This document shows positions 31,810 to 39,859 of a stretch of DNA of 64,000 bases, piece by piece; position 1 is the first letter of the stretch, and every line of letters starts with the position of its first letter. Source of the DNA: Acidobacteriota bacterium (lineage in GTDB: Bacteria > Acidobacteriota > Thermoanaerobaculia > Gp7-AA8); assembly GCA_021325515.1 (NCBI GenBank), contig JAJPHC010000002.1, positions 87,107 through 151,106 on the forward strand, read 5' to 3'. A program made the translations under genes and the position numbers. The notes beneath the pieces were generated by a model. The model did not search any database, was not told the DNA's origin, and saw only the letters and a list, made by a program, of their open reading frames with translations.

Positions 31810-33705
31810 ATGGCCGAAATCAAGTCCAAAGAAGCAATTGAAGCGATGGACGTCGCCGAGGCGTCGCGCGAGACGGAATGGGAAAAGCCTTCGTTCGTCG
31901 GCGGCCTCTTCCTCGGCAATCTCAATGTCGATCTCATTCATCCCTTCCCGGAACAGCCTGCTGCGGACAAGGCCGAGGCTGATGACTTCCTGAAACGGCT
32001 CGAGCGGTTCATGGCGGAGAACGTCGACGCCGAGAAGATCGACGCGCAGGGCGAGTACGACTACGAGCTCTTCAAGGGATTCAACGAGCTCGGCGCGTGG
32101 GGCATGAAGATCCCGAAGGAGTATGGCGGGCTTGGTTTCAGCGCGACCAACTACAACCGTGCGATCGGCCTCGTCGCCACCTGGTGCGGCTCGAGCGTCG
32201 CATGGCTCTCCGCGCATCAGTCGATCGGCGTGCCGCAGCCCCTGAAGCTCTTCGGCACCGAGGAGCAGAAGAAGAAATACCTCCCGCGTCTCGCGAAGGG
32301 AGCGATCTCCGCATTCGCACTCACGGAACCGGGCGTCGGCTCGGATCCCGCGAAGATGCAGACGACCGCGACGCCGGCGCCCGACGGCAAGGGCTGGATC
32401 ATCAACGGCGAAAAGCTCTGGTGCACCAACGGCACGAAGGCCGAGATCATCGTCGTGATGTGTCAGACGCCGCCGAAGGTGGTGAAGGGGAAAGAGAAGA
32501 AGCAGATCACGGCCTTCATCGTCGAGACGAACACGAAGGGCTTCTCCGTCGAGCATCGCTGCCAGTTCATGGGGCTGCGCGGCATCGGCAACGCGCTTCT
32601 GAAATTCGACAACGTCTACGTTCCGAACGAGAACCTTCTCTGGGGCGAAGGCAAAGGCCTCAAGCTCGCGCTCATCACGCTCAACACGGGACGTCTGACC
32701 ATTCCCGCCGGTTGTGCCGCCGGCGCGCGCCGGATGCTCGAGATCGCGAAGGAGTGGGCTAACGATCGAGTGCAGTGGGGCGCGCCGATCGGCAAGCACG
32801 AAGCGGTGGCGCAGAAGATCGCCTGGATGGCATCGCACACCTTCGCGATGGAAGCGATCGTCTGGCTGACGTCGGGACTCGCCGATCGCGGCGATGTCGA
32901 CCTTCGTCTCGAAGCGGCGATGGCCAAGCTGTTCAACACCGAAGTCGCCTGGCAGTGCATCGACCATCTCGTGCAGATCCGCGGTGGACGCGGGTACGAG
33001 ACTTCGGAGTCGCTGCGCGCGCGCGGCGAGAAGGGCTATCCGGTCGAGCGGATCATGCGCGACATGCGCATCAACCGCATCTTCGAAGGAACGAGCGAGA
33101 TTCAGCATCTCTTCATCGCGCGCGAGGCCGTCGATCCGCACATGAAGCGCGGCTTCAAGATCCTGCAGCCGGAAACGCCGATGGGCGAAAAGGTGAGCGC
33201 AGCGGCCAAGGCAGGCGTCTACTACGCCGGCTGGTACCCGTCGCGTTACCTCGGCTGGAGCCGCAAGCCGAAGTACAACGAGTTCGGAAAACTCGGCGGG
33301 CACATGGCGTATGTCGACCGCACGTCGCGCCGTCTCTCCCGCTCGATCTTCCACGCGATGATGCGCTATCAGGCGAAGCTGGAACGGAAGCAGGCCGTGC
33401 TCTTCCGCATCGTCGACATCGGAACCGATCTCTTCGCAATGTCCGCGGCGATCAGCTACGCCGCGATGCTGGCGAAGAAGGGACAGAAGAACGCGATGGA
33501 GCTCGCCGATGTCTTCTGCCGCGAGGCTCGGATGCGCATCGAGAACACGTTCAACTGCCTCTTCACCGACTACGATGACGCCGCCTACAAGCTCGTACAG
33601 GAACTGATGAAGGGCCAGTACGACTGGTTCGAAGGCCAGCTTGTGCAGCCGGTGATGCCGACGGCCGAAGAGCTCGAGACCGTCGTCGCAAAGATGGCGC
33701 GCTAA
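31810..33705 (+). CDS. Acyl-CoA dehydrogenase, long-chain type
   Basis: 631 residues, longer than the usual 380 and like VLCAD/FadE-type enzymes with an extra C-terminal domain. Flavin and substrate motifs are FALTEPGVGSDPAKMQT, WIINGEKLWCTNG, QFMGLRGIGN, QIRGGRGYE and RIFEGTSEIQ. After about residue 450 a helical extension follows. It introduces the alpha-beta double bond in the first step of fatty-acid beta-oxidation. GAAGGAG is 8 nt before the ATG. The operator upstream implies induction by fatty acids. No other beta-oxidation gene is adjacent. Confidence 0.93.
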   Translation: MAEIKSKEAIEAMDVAEASRETEWEKPSFVGGLFLGNLNVDLIHPFPEQPAADKAEADDFLKRLERFMAENVDAEKIDAQGEYDYELFKGFNELGAWGMKIPKEYGGLGFSATNYNRAIGLVATWCGSSVAWLSAHQSIGVPQPLKLFGTEEQKKKYLPRLAKGAISAFALTEPGVGSDPAKMQTTATPAPDGKGWIINGEKLWCTNGTKAEIIVVMCQTPPKVVKGKEKKQITAFIVETNTKGFSVEHRCQFMGLRGIGNALLKFDNVYVPNENLLWGEGKGLKLALITLNTGRLTIPAGCAAGARRMLEIAKEWANDRVQWGAPIGKHEAVAQKIAWMASHTFAMEAIVWLTSGLADRGDVDLRLEAAMAKLFNTEVAWQCIDHLVQIRGGRGYETSESLRARGEKGYPVERIMRDMRINRIFEGTSEIQHLFIAREAVDPHMKRGFKILQPETPMGEKVSAAAKAGVYYAGWYPSRYLGWSRKPKYNEFGKLGGHMAYVDRTSRRLSRSIFHAMMRYQAKLERKQAVLFRIVDIGTDLFAMSAAISYAAMLAKKGQKNAMELADVFCREARMRIENTFNCLFTDYDDAAYKLVQELMKGQYDWFEGQLVQPVMPTAEELETVVAKMAR

Positions 33706-33719
33706 GAAGAGGAGTCACG

Positions 33720-33749
33720 CGGGCTCGCGGTTGCGTATCCGCGAGCCCG
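33720..33749. terminator. Hairpin between convergent acyl-CoA dehydrogenase and M49-like genes
   Basis: CGGGCTCGCGG (33720-33730) pairs perfectly with CCGCGAGCCCG (33739-33749) around an 8-nt loop. Its position between two stop codons suits a bidirectional terminator. The GGGCTCGCGG unit is also the building block of the arrays at 36119-36185 and 36990-37085. Confidence 0.7.
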
Positions 33750-33757
33750 CGCTCCCC

Positions 33758-35461
33758 TCACTTCTCCCCGGCCGCCGGGAACACCGGCGTGATGTCGACC
33801 GGGATGTCGGCGAGCTTCCTGTTCACCGACTTCATCTCGTCCGTCTCGACCGCGTACTTTTTCAGCAGCGCATCCGCGCGATTGAAGTCGCCGGTGGCTT
33901 CGATCGTCAGCAACTCTGTGGCGAGCGCTTTGACGGCGTCGCGGAACTTCGCGAAGTCGACCGTGTAGCGGCCGTTGCTGTTCGGATTGATTCCGCCCTT
34001 CTCGCGCAGCCAGTTCCACTGCAATGCCGAGCCGCGGCCGTGCGCCTCGCCGATGCCGAACCGCAGGGAGCGGAACAGCAGCCCCGCGTACGTTGCGTAC
34101 AGTTGATTCTCATCGTAGCCCGACAGCAGGTTGTGCTTCTGCGCGTAGACGATGTTCCACAGACCGAGTACGTCGGCCTTCGACTCTTCGATCGTGGAGT
34201 AGAGATTCTTCAGCGGAATGCGCGCTTCGATGCGCTTGCCGTCCGGTCCCGCGATCAGCCCCGGCCCGAGGCCGTGCGAGAGCTCGTGGAAGAGAATCTG
34301 ATCGAAGAAGGCGTCGAACGACAGCATCGAAAGCTGCGAATCATCGAGCACGCGATGCGCGATCGGCTCTCCGCTCTGGCGATACTTCGCATTGATCACA
34401 TTCTTCAGCAGAACCTTCTTCGAGCCCTTCTTCTCGCGCACCACTTCGTCGTTCGGCAGATTGAATGCCGCGGTCTGCACGCCGCGGCGCGCGTCGCCCG
34501 CGGTGTAGAGCTCCTGCACGACTTTGATCGGCGAATCGCTTCCGCGATTCGGATTGCGATACTCCTCCGGCTCCGGAAGATTGCGCTCCATGTCGGGCAG
34601 CGCCTTCGCGTAGCGCGCGAGCTTCTGCGACTCGGGCGCGTCGACTGCGCAGATGAAGGCCTCGTACGAAGCCTTGTAGTTGAAGAGATTGTCCTCGTAC
34701 ACCTCGTACGGACCGATCACGACTTCCAGCGAACCGTTGAGGTCCATCCACGCCATGTCGCTGTCGCGATAGTCATCGCTGAGGAATGCGTCGGCGCGCT
34801 TGATGAGGAAGGTCTTCAGCGACTCGTCACTCGTCAGCTCCGCCGCCTCCTTCAGCCGCTGCGCGGCCGGCAGGAGAAAGTCGCGGTAGTACGCCGAATA
34901 GGGAACGCCGGTGAAATTCACGCCGTCGCGCCGCACCACGGTGAAGAGTCCGGTCAGCTCATCCTTCTGATTCGGATGCGCGGCGAGGTACTTCTCGAAC
35001 TCCTCCTTCGTCATGTCGGTGGGATAGAACCCCGCCCCTTCCGGCTTCTTCATCGAACCGATGAACGGCTCGTCCGACTTGAGACGGTCCCACGGCCCTT
35101 TGTTGGCGATGAAGTAATCGAAGCCCGCCTGATCGAGCGGCGACAGCAGCGACTGTTTCGCGAGTGCCGCTTTCCACTTCGGATTCTCTTCCGAGACCTG
35201 GCGCCAGTAGATCTCGTCGATCTGCTTCGAAGCCTCGATGAGTTTCGCGACGACTGCGCGGTCCTTTTCGCTGAGCAGTGCGTGGTCGTAGTCGACGGTC
35301 GTGCGCGGGAGCTGCGCAAGGCGCTGCGGCGTGTCGGGCGCGACCGTCAGTCTGGCAGCCGCGGCAGGCGCCGCAGCAGGCGCGGCCGCAGGTGGTGGCG
35401 CCGGAGCGGTTGTCTGACACGCTGCGGCAAGAGCGAGGAGCGGCAGAAGAAGGCGTTTCAT
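33758..35461 (-). CDS. M49-like metallopeptidase lipoprotein (dipeptidyl-peptidase III-like)
   Basis: 567 residues. MKRLLLPLLALAAACQTTAP is a lipoprotein signal (lipobox AAAC), followed by a low-complexity Pro/Ala linker. The catalytic zinc site is FHELSHGLGP (His392, Glu393, His396). EESKAD near residues 424-429 supplies the third ligand and identifies the M49-related family. Classical dipeptidyl-peptidase III has HExxGH; here the spacing is HExxH. It probably releases dipeptides or processes peptides in the periplasm. The alternative longer frame is rejected because the lipoprotein signal fixes the start, and TAGAAT stands 8 nt before it. Confidence 0.82.
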   Translation of the reverse strand: MKRLLLPLLALAAACQTTAPAPPPAAAPAAAPAAAARLTVAPDTPQRLAQLPRTTVDYDHALLSEKDRAVVAKLIEASKQIDEIYWRQVSEENPKWKAALAKQSLLSPLDQAGFDYFIANKGPWDRLKSDEPFIGSMKKPEGAGFYPTDMTKEEFEKYLAAHPNQKDELTGLFTVVRRDGVNFTGVPYSAYYRDFLLPAAQRLKEAAELTSDESLKTFLIKRADAFLSDDYRDSDMAWMDLNGSLEVVIGPYEVYEDNLFNYKASYEAFICAVDAPESQKLARYAKALPDMERNLPEPEEYRNPNRGSDSPIKVVQELYTAGDARRGVQTAAFNLPNDEVVREKKGSKKVLLKNVINAKYRQSGEPIAHRVLDDSQLSMLSFDAFFDQILFHELSHGLGPGLIAGPDGKRIEARIPLKNLYSTIEESKADVLGLWNIVYAQKHNLLSGYDENQLYATYAGLLFRSLRFGIGEAHGRGSALQWNWLREKGGINPNSNGRYTVDFAKFRDAVKALATELLTIEATGDFNRADALLKKYAVETDEMKSVNRKLADIPVDITPVFPAAGEK

Positions 35462-35469
35462 GGCCGCGA

Positions 35470-35475
35470 ATTCTA
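35470..35475 (-). promoter_or_regulatory. -10 element of the M49-like peptidase gene
   Basis: TAGAAT on the minus strand ends 8 nt before the ATG, with no ribosome-binding site between. This is another probable leaderless promoter. Confidence 0.4.
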
Positions 35476-35518
35476 CGCCTGCCGGAGCTATGCTATCGTC
35501 CCCGCCGGAGCTGCCTGC

Positions 35519-36118
35519 TTGATCATCATCGAGTGCACGAGTTGCCATTCGAAGTACCAGTACGACGAAGATCGCTTCGACAGAAAACCGTCGAAGAAGA
35601 TCAAGTGCGCGAAGTGTCAGACGGTGTTCGAGATCTTCAACCCGGCCTTTGCCAGCGCGCCGGCGAAACCGAAGATCGACGGCGACTCGACGATGTCGCG
35701 CGACGAGACGCAGCATCGGAAGCTCGAGAAGAAGAAGGAAGAGACGACCGAGCAGTCGCCGCTTCCGGACAGCGCGCGAGGCACCGGCAAAGTCGTCGCT
35801 GCGCAACTGCCCACCGGCAAGCGTCTCTCGCTGGCGATCATCGATGGTCCCGATGCGGGCAGCGTCTATCGCATCGAGAAGCCGCGCGTGACGATCGGCC
35901 GCGCGAATGCGGACTTCACACTGAACGATACCGAGTCGTCGCGCCAGCACGCCGCGGTCGAGATCCGCGACACCCTCTATCTGCTCGAGGATCTCGGCTC
36001 GACGAATGGCACGCTGCTCGACGGCCGCCGCATCACCGAACCGGCCGAGATTCAGGACAAGACGGAGTTCGTGGTCGGCGGAACGACGCTGATGTTCATC
36101 GTCACGGATGAGAGTTGA
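35519..36118 (+). CDS. Zinc-ribbon/FHA-domain protein
   Basis: 199 residues from a TTG start. An MJ0042-type zinc ribbon opens the protein (CTSCHSKYQYDEDRF then CAKCQTVFEIF). A charged linker follows, then an FHA domain from about residue 105 (VTIGRANADFTLNDTESSRQ, LYLLEDLGSTNGTLLDG). FHA domains bind phosphothreonine peptides, so it probably works with a Ser/Thr kinase such as the one encoded at 52520-53845. The frame is open upstream, but the ribbon begins at this TTG and CCGGAG lies about 10 nt before it. It is divergent from the peptidase gene. Confidence 0.8.
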   Translation: MIIIECTSCHSKYQYDEDRFDRKPSKKIKCAKCQTVFEIFNPAFASAPAKPKIDGDSTMSRDETQHRKLEKKKEETTEQSPLPDSARGTGKVVAAQLPTGKRLSLAIIDGPDAGSVYRIEKPRVTIGRANADFTLNDTESSRQHAAVEIRDTLYLLEDLGSTNGTLLDGRRITEPAEIQDKTEFVVGGTTLMFIVTDES

Positions 36119-36185
36119 GTTCGCGGTTTCGCGGTCACGAGGGCTCGCGGTAGTGACAACCTCGTACCCGCGTGACCACGTGCCC
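36119..36185. repeat. GCTCGCGG-type iterated inverted repeat
   Basis: TTCGCGGTTTCGCGGTCACG and GGGCTCGCGG on the left are answered by CCCGCGTGACCACGTGCCCG on the right. The unit resembles those at 33720-33749 and 36990-37085. It separates the FHA gene from the ABC permease gene. Confidence 0.65.
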
Positions 36186-36195
36186 GCGTAACCAG

Positions 36196-36987
36196 ATGAA
36201 CGAGCTCCAGTCACTCTTCCGCCACCGGCAGCTCATCGCTGCGCTGACCGCGCGCGATCTCAAGGCTCGTTACCGCGGCTCCATCCTCGGCTTCTTCTGG
36301 TCGCTCGCGAATCCGCTGCTGCTGCTCGGCGTCTACACGCTCGTCTTCACGCGCTTCTTCCCGCAGCAGGTCGTGAAGCCGTACCCGCTGTTTCTGTTCG
36401 CCGGCATTCTGCCCTGGACGTTTTTCTCCGCAGCCGTCCTCGAGTCGACCTCCTCGATCTCCAGCAATGCGGGGCTGATCAAGAAGGTGATGTTCCCGGC
36501 GGAGGCCCTGCCGCTCGTCGTGGTGATGTCGCATCTCGTCCACTTCGCGCTGGCCATTCCGATTCTCCTCGTGGCGACCGCGATCTTCATGCTGCTCGGC
36601 CAGGCGACGATCAGCGCGACGATCCTTCTCGTTCCGCTCGTGATGCTCGTGCAGACGCTCTTCGTCGCCGGCGTCGCACTCACCGTCTCGTCGGCGTCCG
36701 TCCTCTTCCGCGACCTGCGCGACATCATCACGAATCTGATGCAGCTCGGCTTCTTCATCACGCCGATCATCTATTTGATCGACAAGGTCGATTCACGCCC
36801 GCTGCGCGCGCTGCTGCGCGCGAATCCGATGACGCCGTTCGTGATCGGCTATCAGCACATTCTCTTCTTCGGCTCGCTCCCGTCGCTCTCCGACACCCTG
36901 CTGATGCTGGCCTACGCATTCGTCTCGATCGCAACCGGCTTCTTCGTGTTCGACCGGCTGAGGGATACGCTGGCGGAGGCGATATGA
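36196..36987 (+). CDS. wzm: Polysaccharide ABC exporter permease (Wzm-like)
   Basis: 263 residues with six membrane helices of the ABC-2 type. It has the characteristic start ALTARDLKARYRGSILGFFWSLANP, and FRDLRDIITNLMQLGFFITPIIYL is the conserved helix of O-antigen/teichoic-acid exporters. Together with the downstream ATPase it would move a lipid-linked surface polysaccharide across the inner membrane. The start MNELQSL is used, because the eight upstream codons derive from the repeat. The two transporter genes are separated by another iterated repeat. Confidence 0.9.
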   Translation: MNELQSLFRHRQLIAALTARDLKARYRGSILGFFWSLANPLLLLGVYTLVFTRFFPQQVVKPYPLFLFAGILPWTFFSAAVLESTSSISSNAGLIKKVMFPAEALPLVVVMSHLVHFALAIPILLVATAIFMLLGQATISATILLVPLVMLVQTLFVAGVALTVSSASVLFRDLRDIITNLMQLGFFITPIIYLIDKVDSRPLRALLRANPMTPFVIGYQHILFFGSLPSLSDTLLMLAYAFVSIATGFFVFDRLRDTLAEAI

Positions 36988-36989
36988 AA

Positions 36990-37085
36990 GGGGCTCGCGG
37001 ACACGCGGGCTCGCGGGCTCGTGGTGCTTCGCTCCTTCGGCATTCGTCTTTCACCGCGCGCCCGCGTACCCGCGTGCCCGCGAAA
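36990..37085. repeat. CGGGCTCG / CCCGCGTA iterated inverted repeat
   Basis: GGGGCTCGCGGACACGCGGG and GCTCGCGGGCTCGTGG on the left are matched by CGCGCCCGCGTACCCGCGTG and CCCGCG on the right, with about 35 nt between. It lies inside what should be one operon (wzm-wzt) and so may set the ratio of the two products. Confidence 0.75.
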
Positions 37086-37093
37086 CCATCACC

Positions 37094-38449
37094 ATGAGCG
37101 ACCCCGCCATTGCGATCCGCAACCTGAGCAAGAGCTACCGCCTCCTCGGTACACGCTCCCAGTTTGCGACGCTGAAGAGCGCGCTGCTCAAGCGCGATCT
37201 GAAGATCGATGCGGAGAAGAGTGTGCCCGCGCTGCAGGACATCTCCTTCGTCGTCGATCGCGGCGAGGCCTTCGGCATCATCGGCCGCAACGGCTCCGGC
37301 AAGTCGACGATGCTGAAGATCATCTCCGGCATCCTCAAGCCGACGGCGGGAACGGTCGCGGTGAATGGCCGTGTCGCTGCGCTGATCGAGCTCGGCGCCG
37401 GTTTTCATCCGGAGATCACCGGACGCGAGAACATCTACATCAACGGCATCATGCTCGGTCTCTCGCGGAAGGAGATCGACGCGCGCTTCGCCCGGATCGT
37501 GGAGTTCGCCGGCATCGGCGAGTTTCTCGATCAGCCGGTGAAAACGTACTCCTCCGGCATGTACGTCCGCCTCGGGTTCGCCGTCGCCGTGCATGTCGAT
37601 CCCGACATTCTGCTCATCGATGAAGTGCTCTCCGTCGGCGACGAGGAGTTCTCGCAGAAGTGCATCGCGAAGATTCAGGAGATGAAGTATCGCGGCGTCA
37701 CTCTCGTCTTCGTGACGCATCAGCTCGACCAGGTGCGGAATCTCTGCGACCGCGCGCTGTGGCTCGATCGCGGACATGCGGAGGCGATCGGCGATCCGGT
37801 GCGCATCGTCGATGCATATCTGCAGAAGGTCAGTGGAACGCAGACGGCCGCTGCGCCTCCGGCATCGGAAGCCGATGAAGAGAAGAAGGAGGAGCCGGCG
37901 AAGTCCGATGAGGCGCCGGAGGAGGAGCGCTGGGGCTCAGGCGAAGTGATTCTGCGCCGCGTCGCGCTGAGCGACGACCACGGACGCGAGCTCGTCGCGC
38001 TCGGTGCCGGAACGGCGGTCACGATCGAGATGGATGTCGAAGTGCGCACGCCGCAGGACGATTTCGTATTCGGCATCGGGATCTTTCACGCGGACGGCAG
38101 TTGCGTCTACGGAACCAACACCGATCTCGAAGGGCTCGTGCCGCGGAGGCTGGAGAAGAGCGGCCGCGTGAAATTCATCATGCCCTCGCTCGATCTCGTC
38201 GCGGGTGCTTATCGCATCGATGCCGCGGTGCACACGCGCAACGGCCGCGCGTTCGACTACCGGCGTGGCTGCATCCGCTTCGTCGTCGGCTCACGCGTGC
38301 ACGACACCGGCGTCTATCGCCCTCAGCACACGTGGGAGTTCGAAGGCGGCATCGAAGTCAGCGCGACGGATCCGCTGAAGAAGAATGTTCCGGCGCCGAT
38401 CGCCGAAGCGATCCGCGAGACGCAATCGAAGAAACCGGGACGGCGCTGA
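37094..38449 (+). CDS. wzt: Polysaccharide ABC exporter ATPase with Wzt C-terminal domain
   Basis: 451 residues. The ABC domain is residues 1-250: Walker [10 protein letters not shown], a short signature [14 protein letters not shown] and Walker [16 protein letters not shown], as in Wzt/TagH. A charged linker of about 35 residues ([20 protein letters not shown]) leads to a beta-sandwich of about 150 residues ([28 protein letters not shown]) like the O-antigen-binding Wzt domain. That domain recognises the modified end of the glycan. This implies export of a terminated polysaccharide. The Wzm partner lies upstream. Confidence 0.9.
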   Translation: MSDPAIAIRNLSKSYRLLGTRSQFATLKSALLKRDLKIDAEKSVPALQDISFVVDRGEAFGIIGRNGSGKSTMLKIISGILKPTAGTVAVNGRVAALIELGAGFHPEITGRENIYINGIMLGLSRKEIDARFARIVEFAGIGEFLDQPVKTYSSGMYVRLGFAVAVHVDPDILLIDEVLSVGDEEFSQKCIAKIQEMKYRGVTLVFVTHQLDQVRNLCDRALWLDRGHAEAIGDPVRIVDAYLQKVSGTQTAAAPPASEADEEKKEEPAKSDEAPEEERWGSGEVILRRVALSDDHGRELVALGAGTAVTIEMDVEVRTPQDDFVFGIGIFHADGSCVYGTNTDLEGLVPRRLEKSGRVKFIMPSLDLVAGAYRIDAAVHTRNGRAFDYRRGCIRFVVGSRVHDTGVYRPQHTWEFEGGIEVSATDPLKKNVPAPIAEAIRETQSKKPGRR

Positions 38450-38468
38450 GCAAAACGGGAAGCGCGTA

Positions 38469-38474
38469 TACAAT
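38469..38474 (+). promoter_or_regulatory. -10 element of the SPFH gene, probable leaderless start
   Basis: TACAAT (in TATACAAT) ends 6 nt before the ATG at 38481, and no ribosome-binding site is present. Confidence 0.45.
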
Positions 38475-38480
38475 TTCCCA

Positions 38481-39236
38481 ATGCCGTTAGCATTCATCGC
38501 CCTTGTCATCTTCGGTCTTTATCTGCTCAGCTCGATCAAGATCCTGCCGGAGTACGAACGCGGAGTCATCTTTCGTCTCGGCCGGCTGCTGCCGGAGGCG
38601 AAGGGGCCGGGCATCTTTCTCGTTTTCGCGCCGATCGACAAGATCGTGCGCGTCTCGCTGCGGCAGGAAGCGTTCGAAGTTCCTCCCCAGGACATCATCA
38701 CGCGCGACAACGTGACGCTGAAGGTGAACGCGGTCGTCTTTCTGCGTGTCATCGAGCCGCGGCGCGCCGTCGTCGAAGTGTTCGACTACCGCTATCAGAC
38801 GTCGCAGTTCGCGCAGACGACGCTTCGCTCCGTCCTCGGCGAAGTGGAGCTCGACGACGTGCTCGCGCATCGCGATGCGCTGAACGCGCGCATCCAGTCG
38901 ATTCTCGATCAGCACACCGAGCCGTGGGGTGTGAAGGTCGTGAACGTCGAGGTCAAGCAGGTGGATCTGCCGGAGTCGATGCTGCGCGCGATGGCGAAGC
39001 AGGCCGAGGCCGAGCGCGAGAAGCGCGCGAAACTGATCCATGCCGAAGGCGAGTTCGCGGCCTCCGCGCGGTTGGCGGATGCGGCGAAAGTGCTCTCCGG
39101 CGAAGCGAGCGCGCTGCAGCTTCGCTATCTGCAGACGCTCACCGAGATCGGCGTGGAGAAGAACACCACCATCGTCTTCCCGCTGCCGATCGACATCATC
39201 AAAGGGATGATCGACTCGGCCGCGCAGAAGAAATGA
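38481..39236 (+). CDS. SPFH/band 7 (slipin-like) membrane protein
   Basis: 251 residues. One N-terminal membrane helix ([17 protein letters not shown]) precedes the SPFH domain ([60 protein letters not shown]). An alanine- and glutamate-rich coiled coil follows ([20 protein letters not shown]). Slipins assemble into rings in membrane microdomains and often work with an NfeD protease, which is not seen here. The start is fixed by the membrane helix. The stop overlaps the next ATG. Confidence 0.9.
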   Translation: MPLAFIALVIFGLYLLSSIKILPEYERGVIFRLGRLLPEAKGPGIFLVFAPIDKIVRVSLRQEAFEVPPQDIITRDNVTLKVNAVVFLRVIEPRRAVVEVFDYRYQTSQFAQTTLRSVLGEVELDDVLAHRDALNARIQSILDQHTEPWGVKVVNVEVKQVDLPESMLRAMAKQAEAEREKRAKLIHAEGEFAASARLADAAKVLSGEASALQLRYLQTLTEIGVEKNTTIVFPLPIDIIKGMIDSAAQKK

Positions 39237-39802
39237 ATGATCTGGTGATGATGCGCGCTGCGCTGTTCAACCTCAGCGCGGCGATCGAAGCCATCGAGGA
39301 TTCCTTTCTCCAGTCTCAGATCCGCCTCGCCGCGACCGTGTTGAGCGGCGCGGTCGACAACGCCGAGAACGGGCTCAATCCGGCGATCGTGAGCGACATC
39401 GAGTTCGCGCTCAACGATCTGATCGGCACCGCGGGCGAGTTGAGCGCTCCCGACGCCATGAAGATCGAGCCGTACATCGATCAGCTCCGTCATGACGTGG
39501 AGCAGATGAAAGCCGCCGGAACGTTGTCGCGCGATGTCGTCGCCGCGATTCAGTCCCTGCAGGCAAAGCTGCGGACGCGGCGCAAGGCGATCGAGCGGCA
39601 GACGTATGTCGAAGGCGCATCCGATGCCGATCTGCCGCATCCGCCCGAGGTGCTGCGCGCCGAGGCACTCCCGCTACGCGATCATCTCGCGGCCAACGGA
39701 TTCACAACGCCCGCCCTCGACGCACTGATCGCCGATCCCCACTCGCTGCGCATGCACGGAATCATCGCGATCGTCGACGAACTGGAAGTGATCGCCGGTT
39801 AA
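39233..39802 (+). CDS. Hypothetical helical protein downstream of slipin
   Basis: 189 residues. The start overlaps the slipin stop (ATGA), so the two are translationally coupled. The sequence is predicted to be mostly helical, without signal peptide or membrane span ([36 protein letters not shown]). No known domain is recognised. Coupling suggests a cytoplasmic partner of the SPFH ring. The stop codon is part of the left arm of the following hairpin. Confidence 0.6.
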   Translation: MNDLVMMRAALFNLSAAIEAIEDSFLQSQIRLAATVLSGAVDNAENGLNPAIVSDIEFALNDLIGTAGELSAPDAMKIEPYIDQLRHDVEQMKAAGTLSRDVVAAIQSLQAKLRTRRKAIERQTYVEGASDADLPHPPEVLRAEALPLRDHLAANGFTTPALDALIADPHSLRMHGIIAIVDELEVIAG

Positions 39803-39840
39803 GTTGGTTTTCGGGGGTCACACCTGAAAATCAACTTAAC
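39798..39840. repeat. GTTAAGTTG..CAACTTAAC inverted repeat/terminator
   Basis: GTTAAGTTGGTTTTC (39798-39812) pairs with GAAAATCAACTTAAC (39826-39840), with one G-T pair, around GGGGGTCACACCT. It is much A+T-richer than its surroundings, and its left arm supplies the stop codon of the upstream gene. It is a bidirectional terminator candidate. The form also resembles dispersed REP-like elements. Confidence 0.7.
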
Positions 39841-39859
39841 GGTTCGGCGCCCCAGGAAT

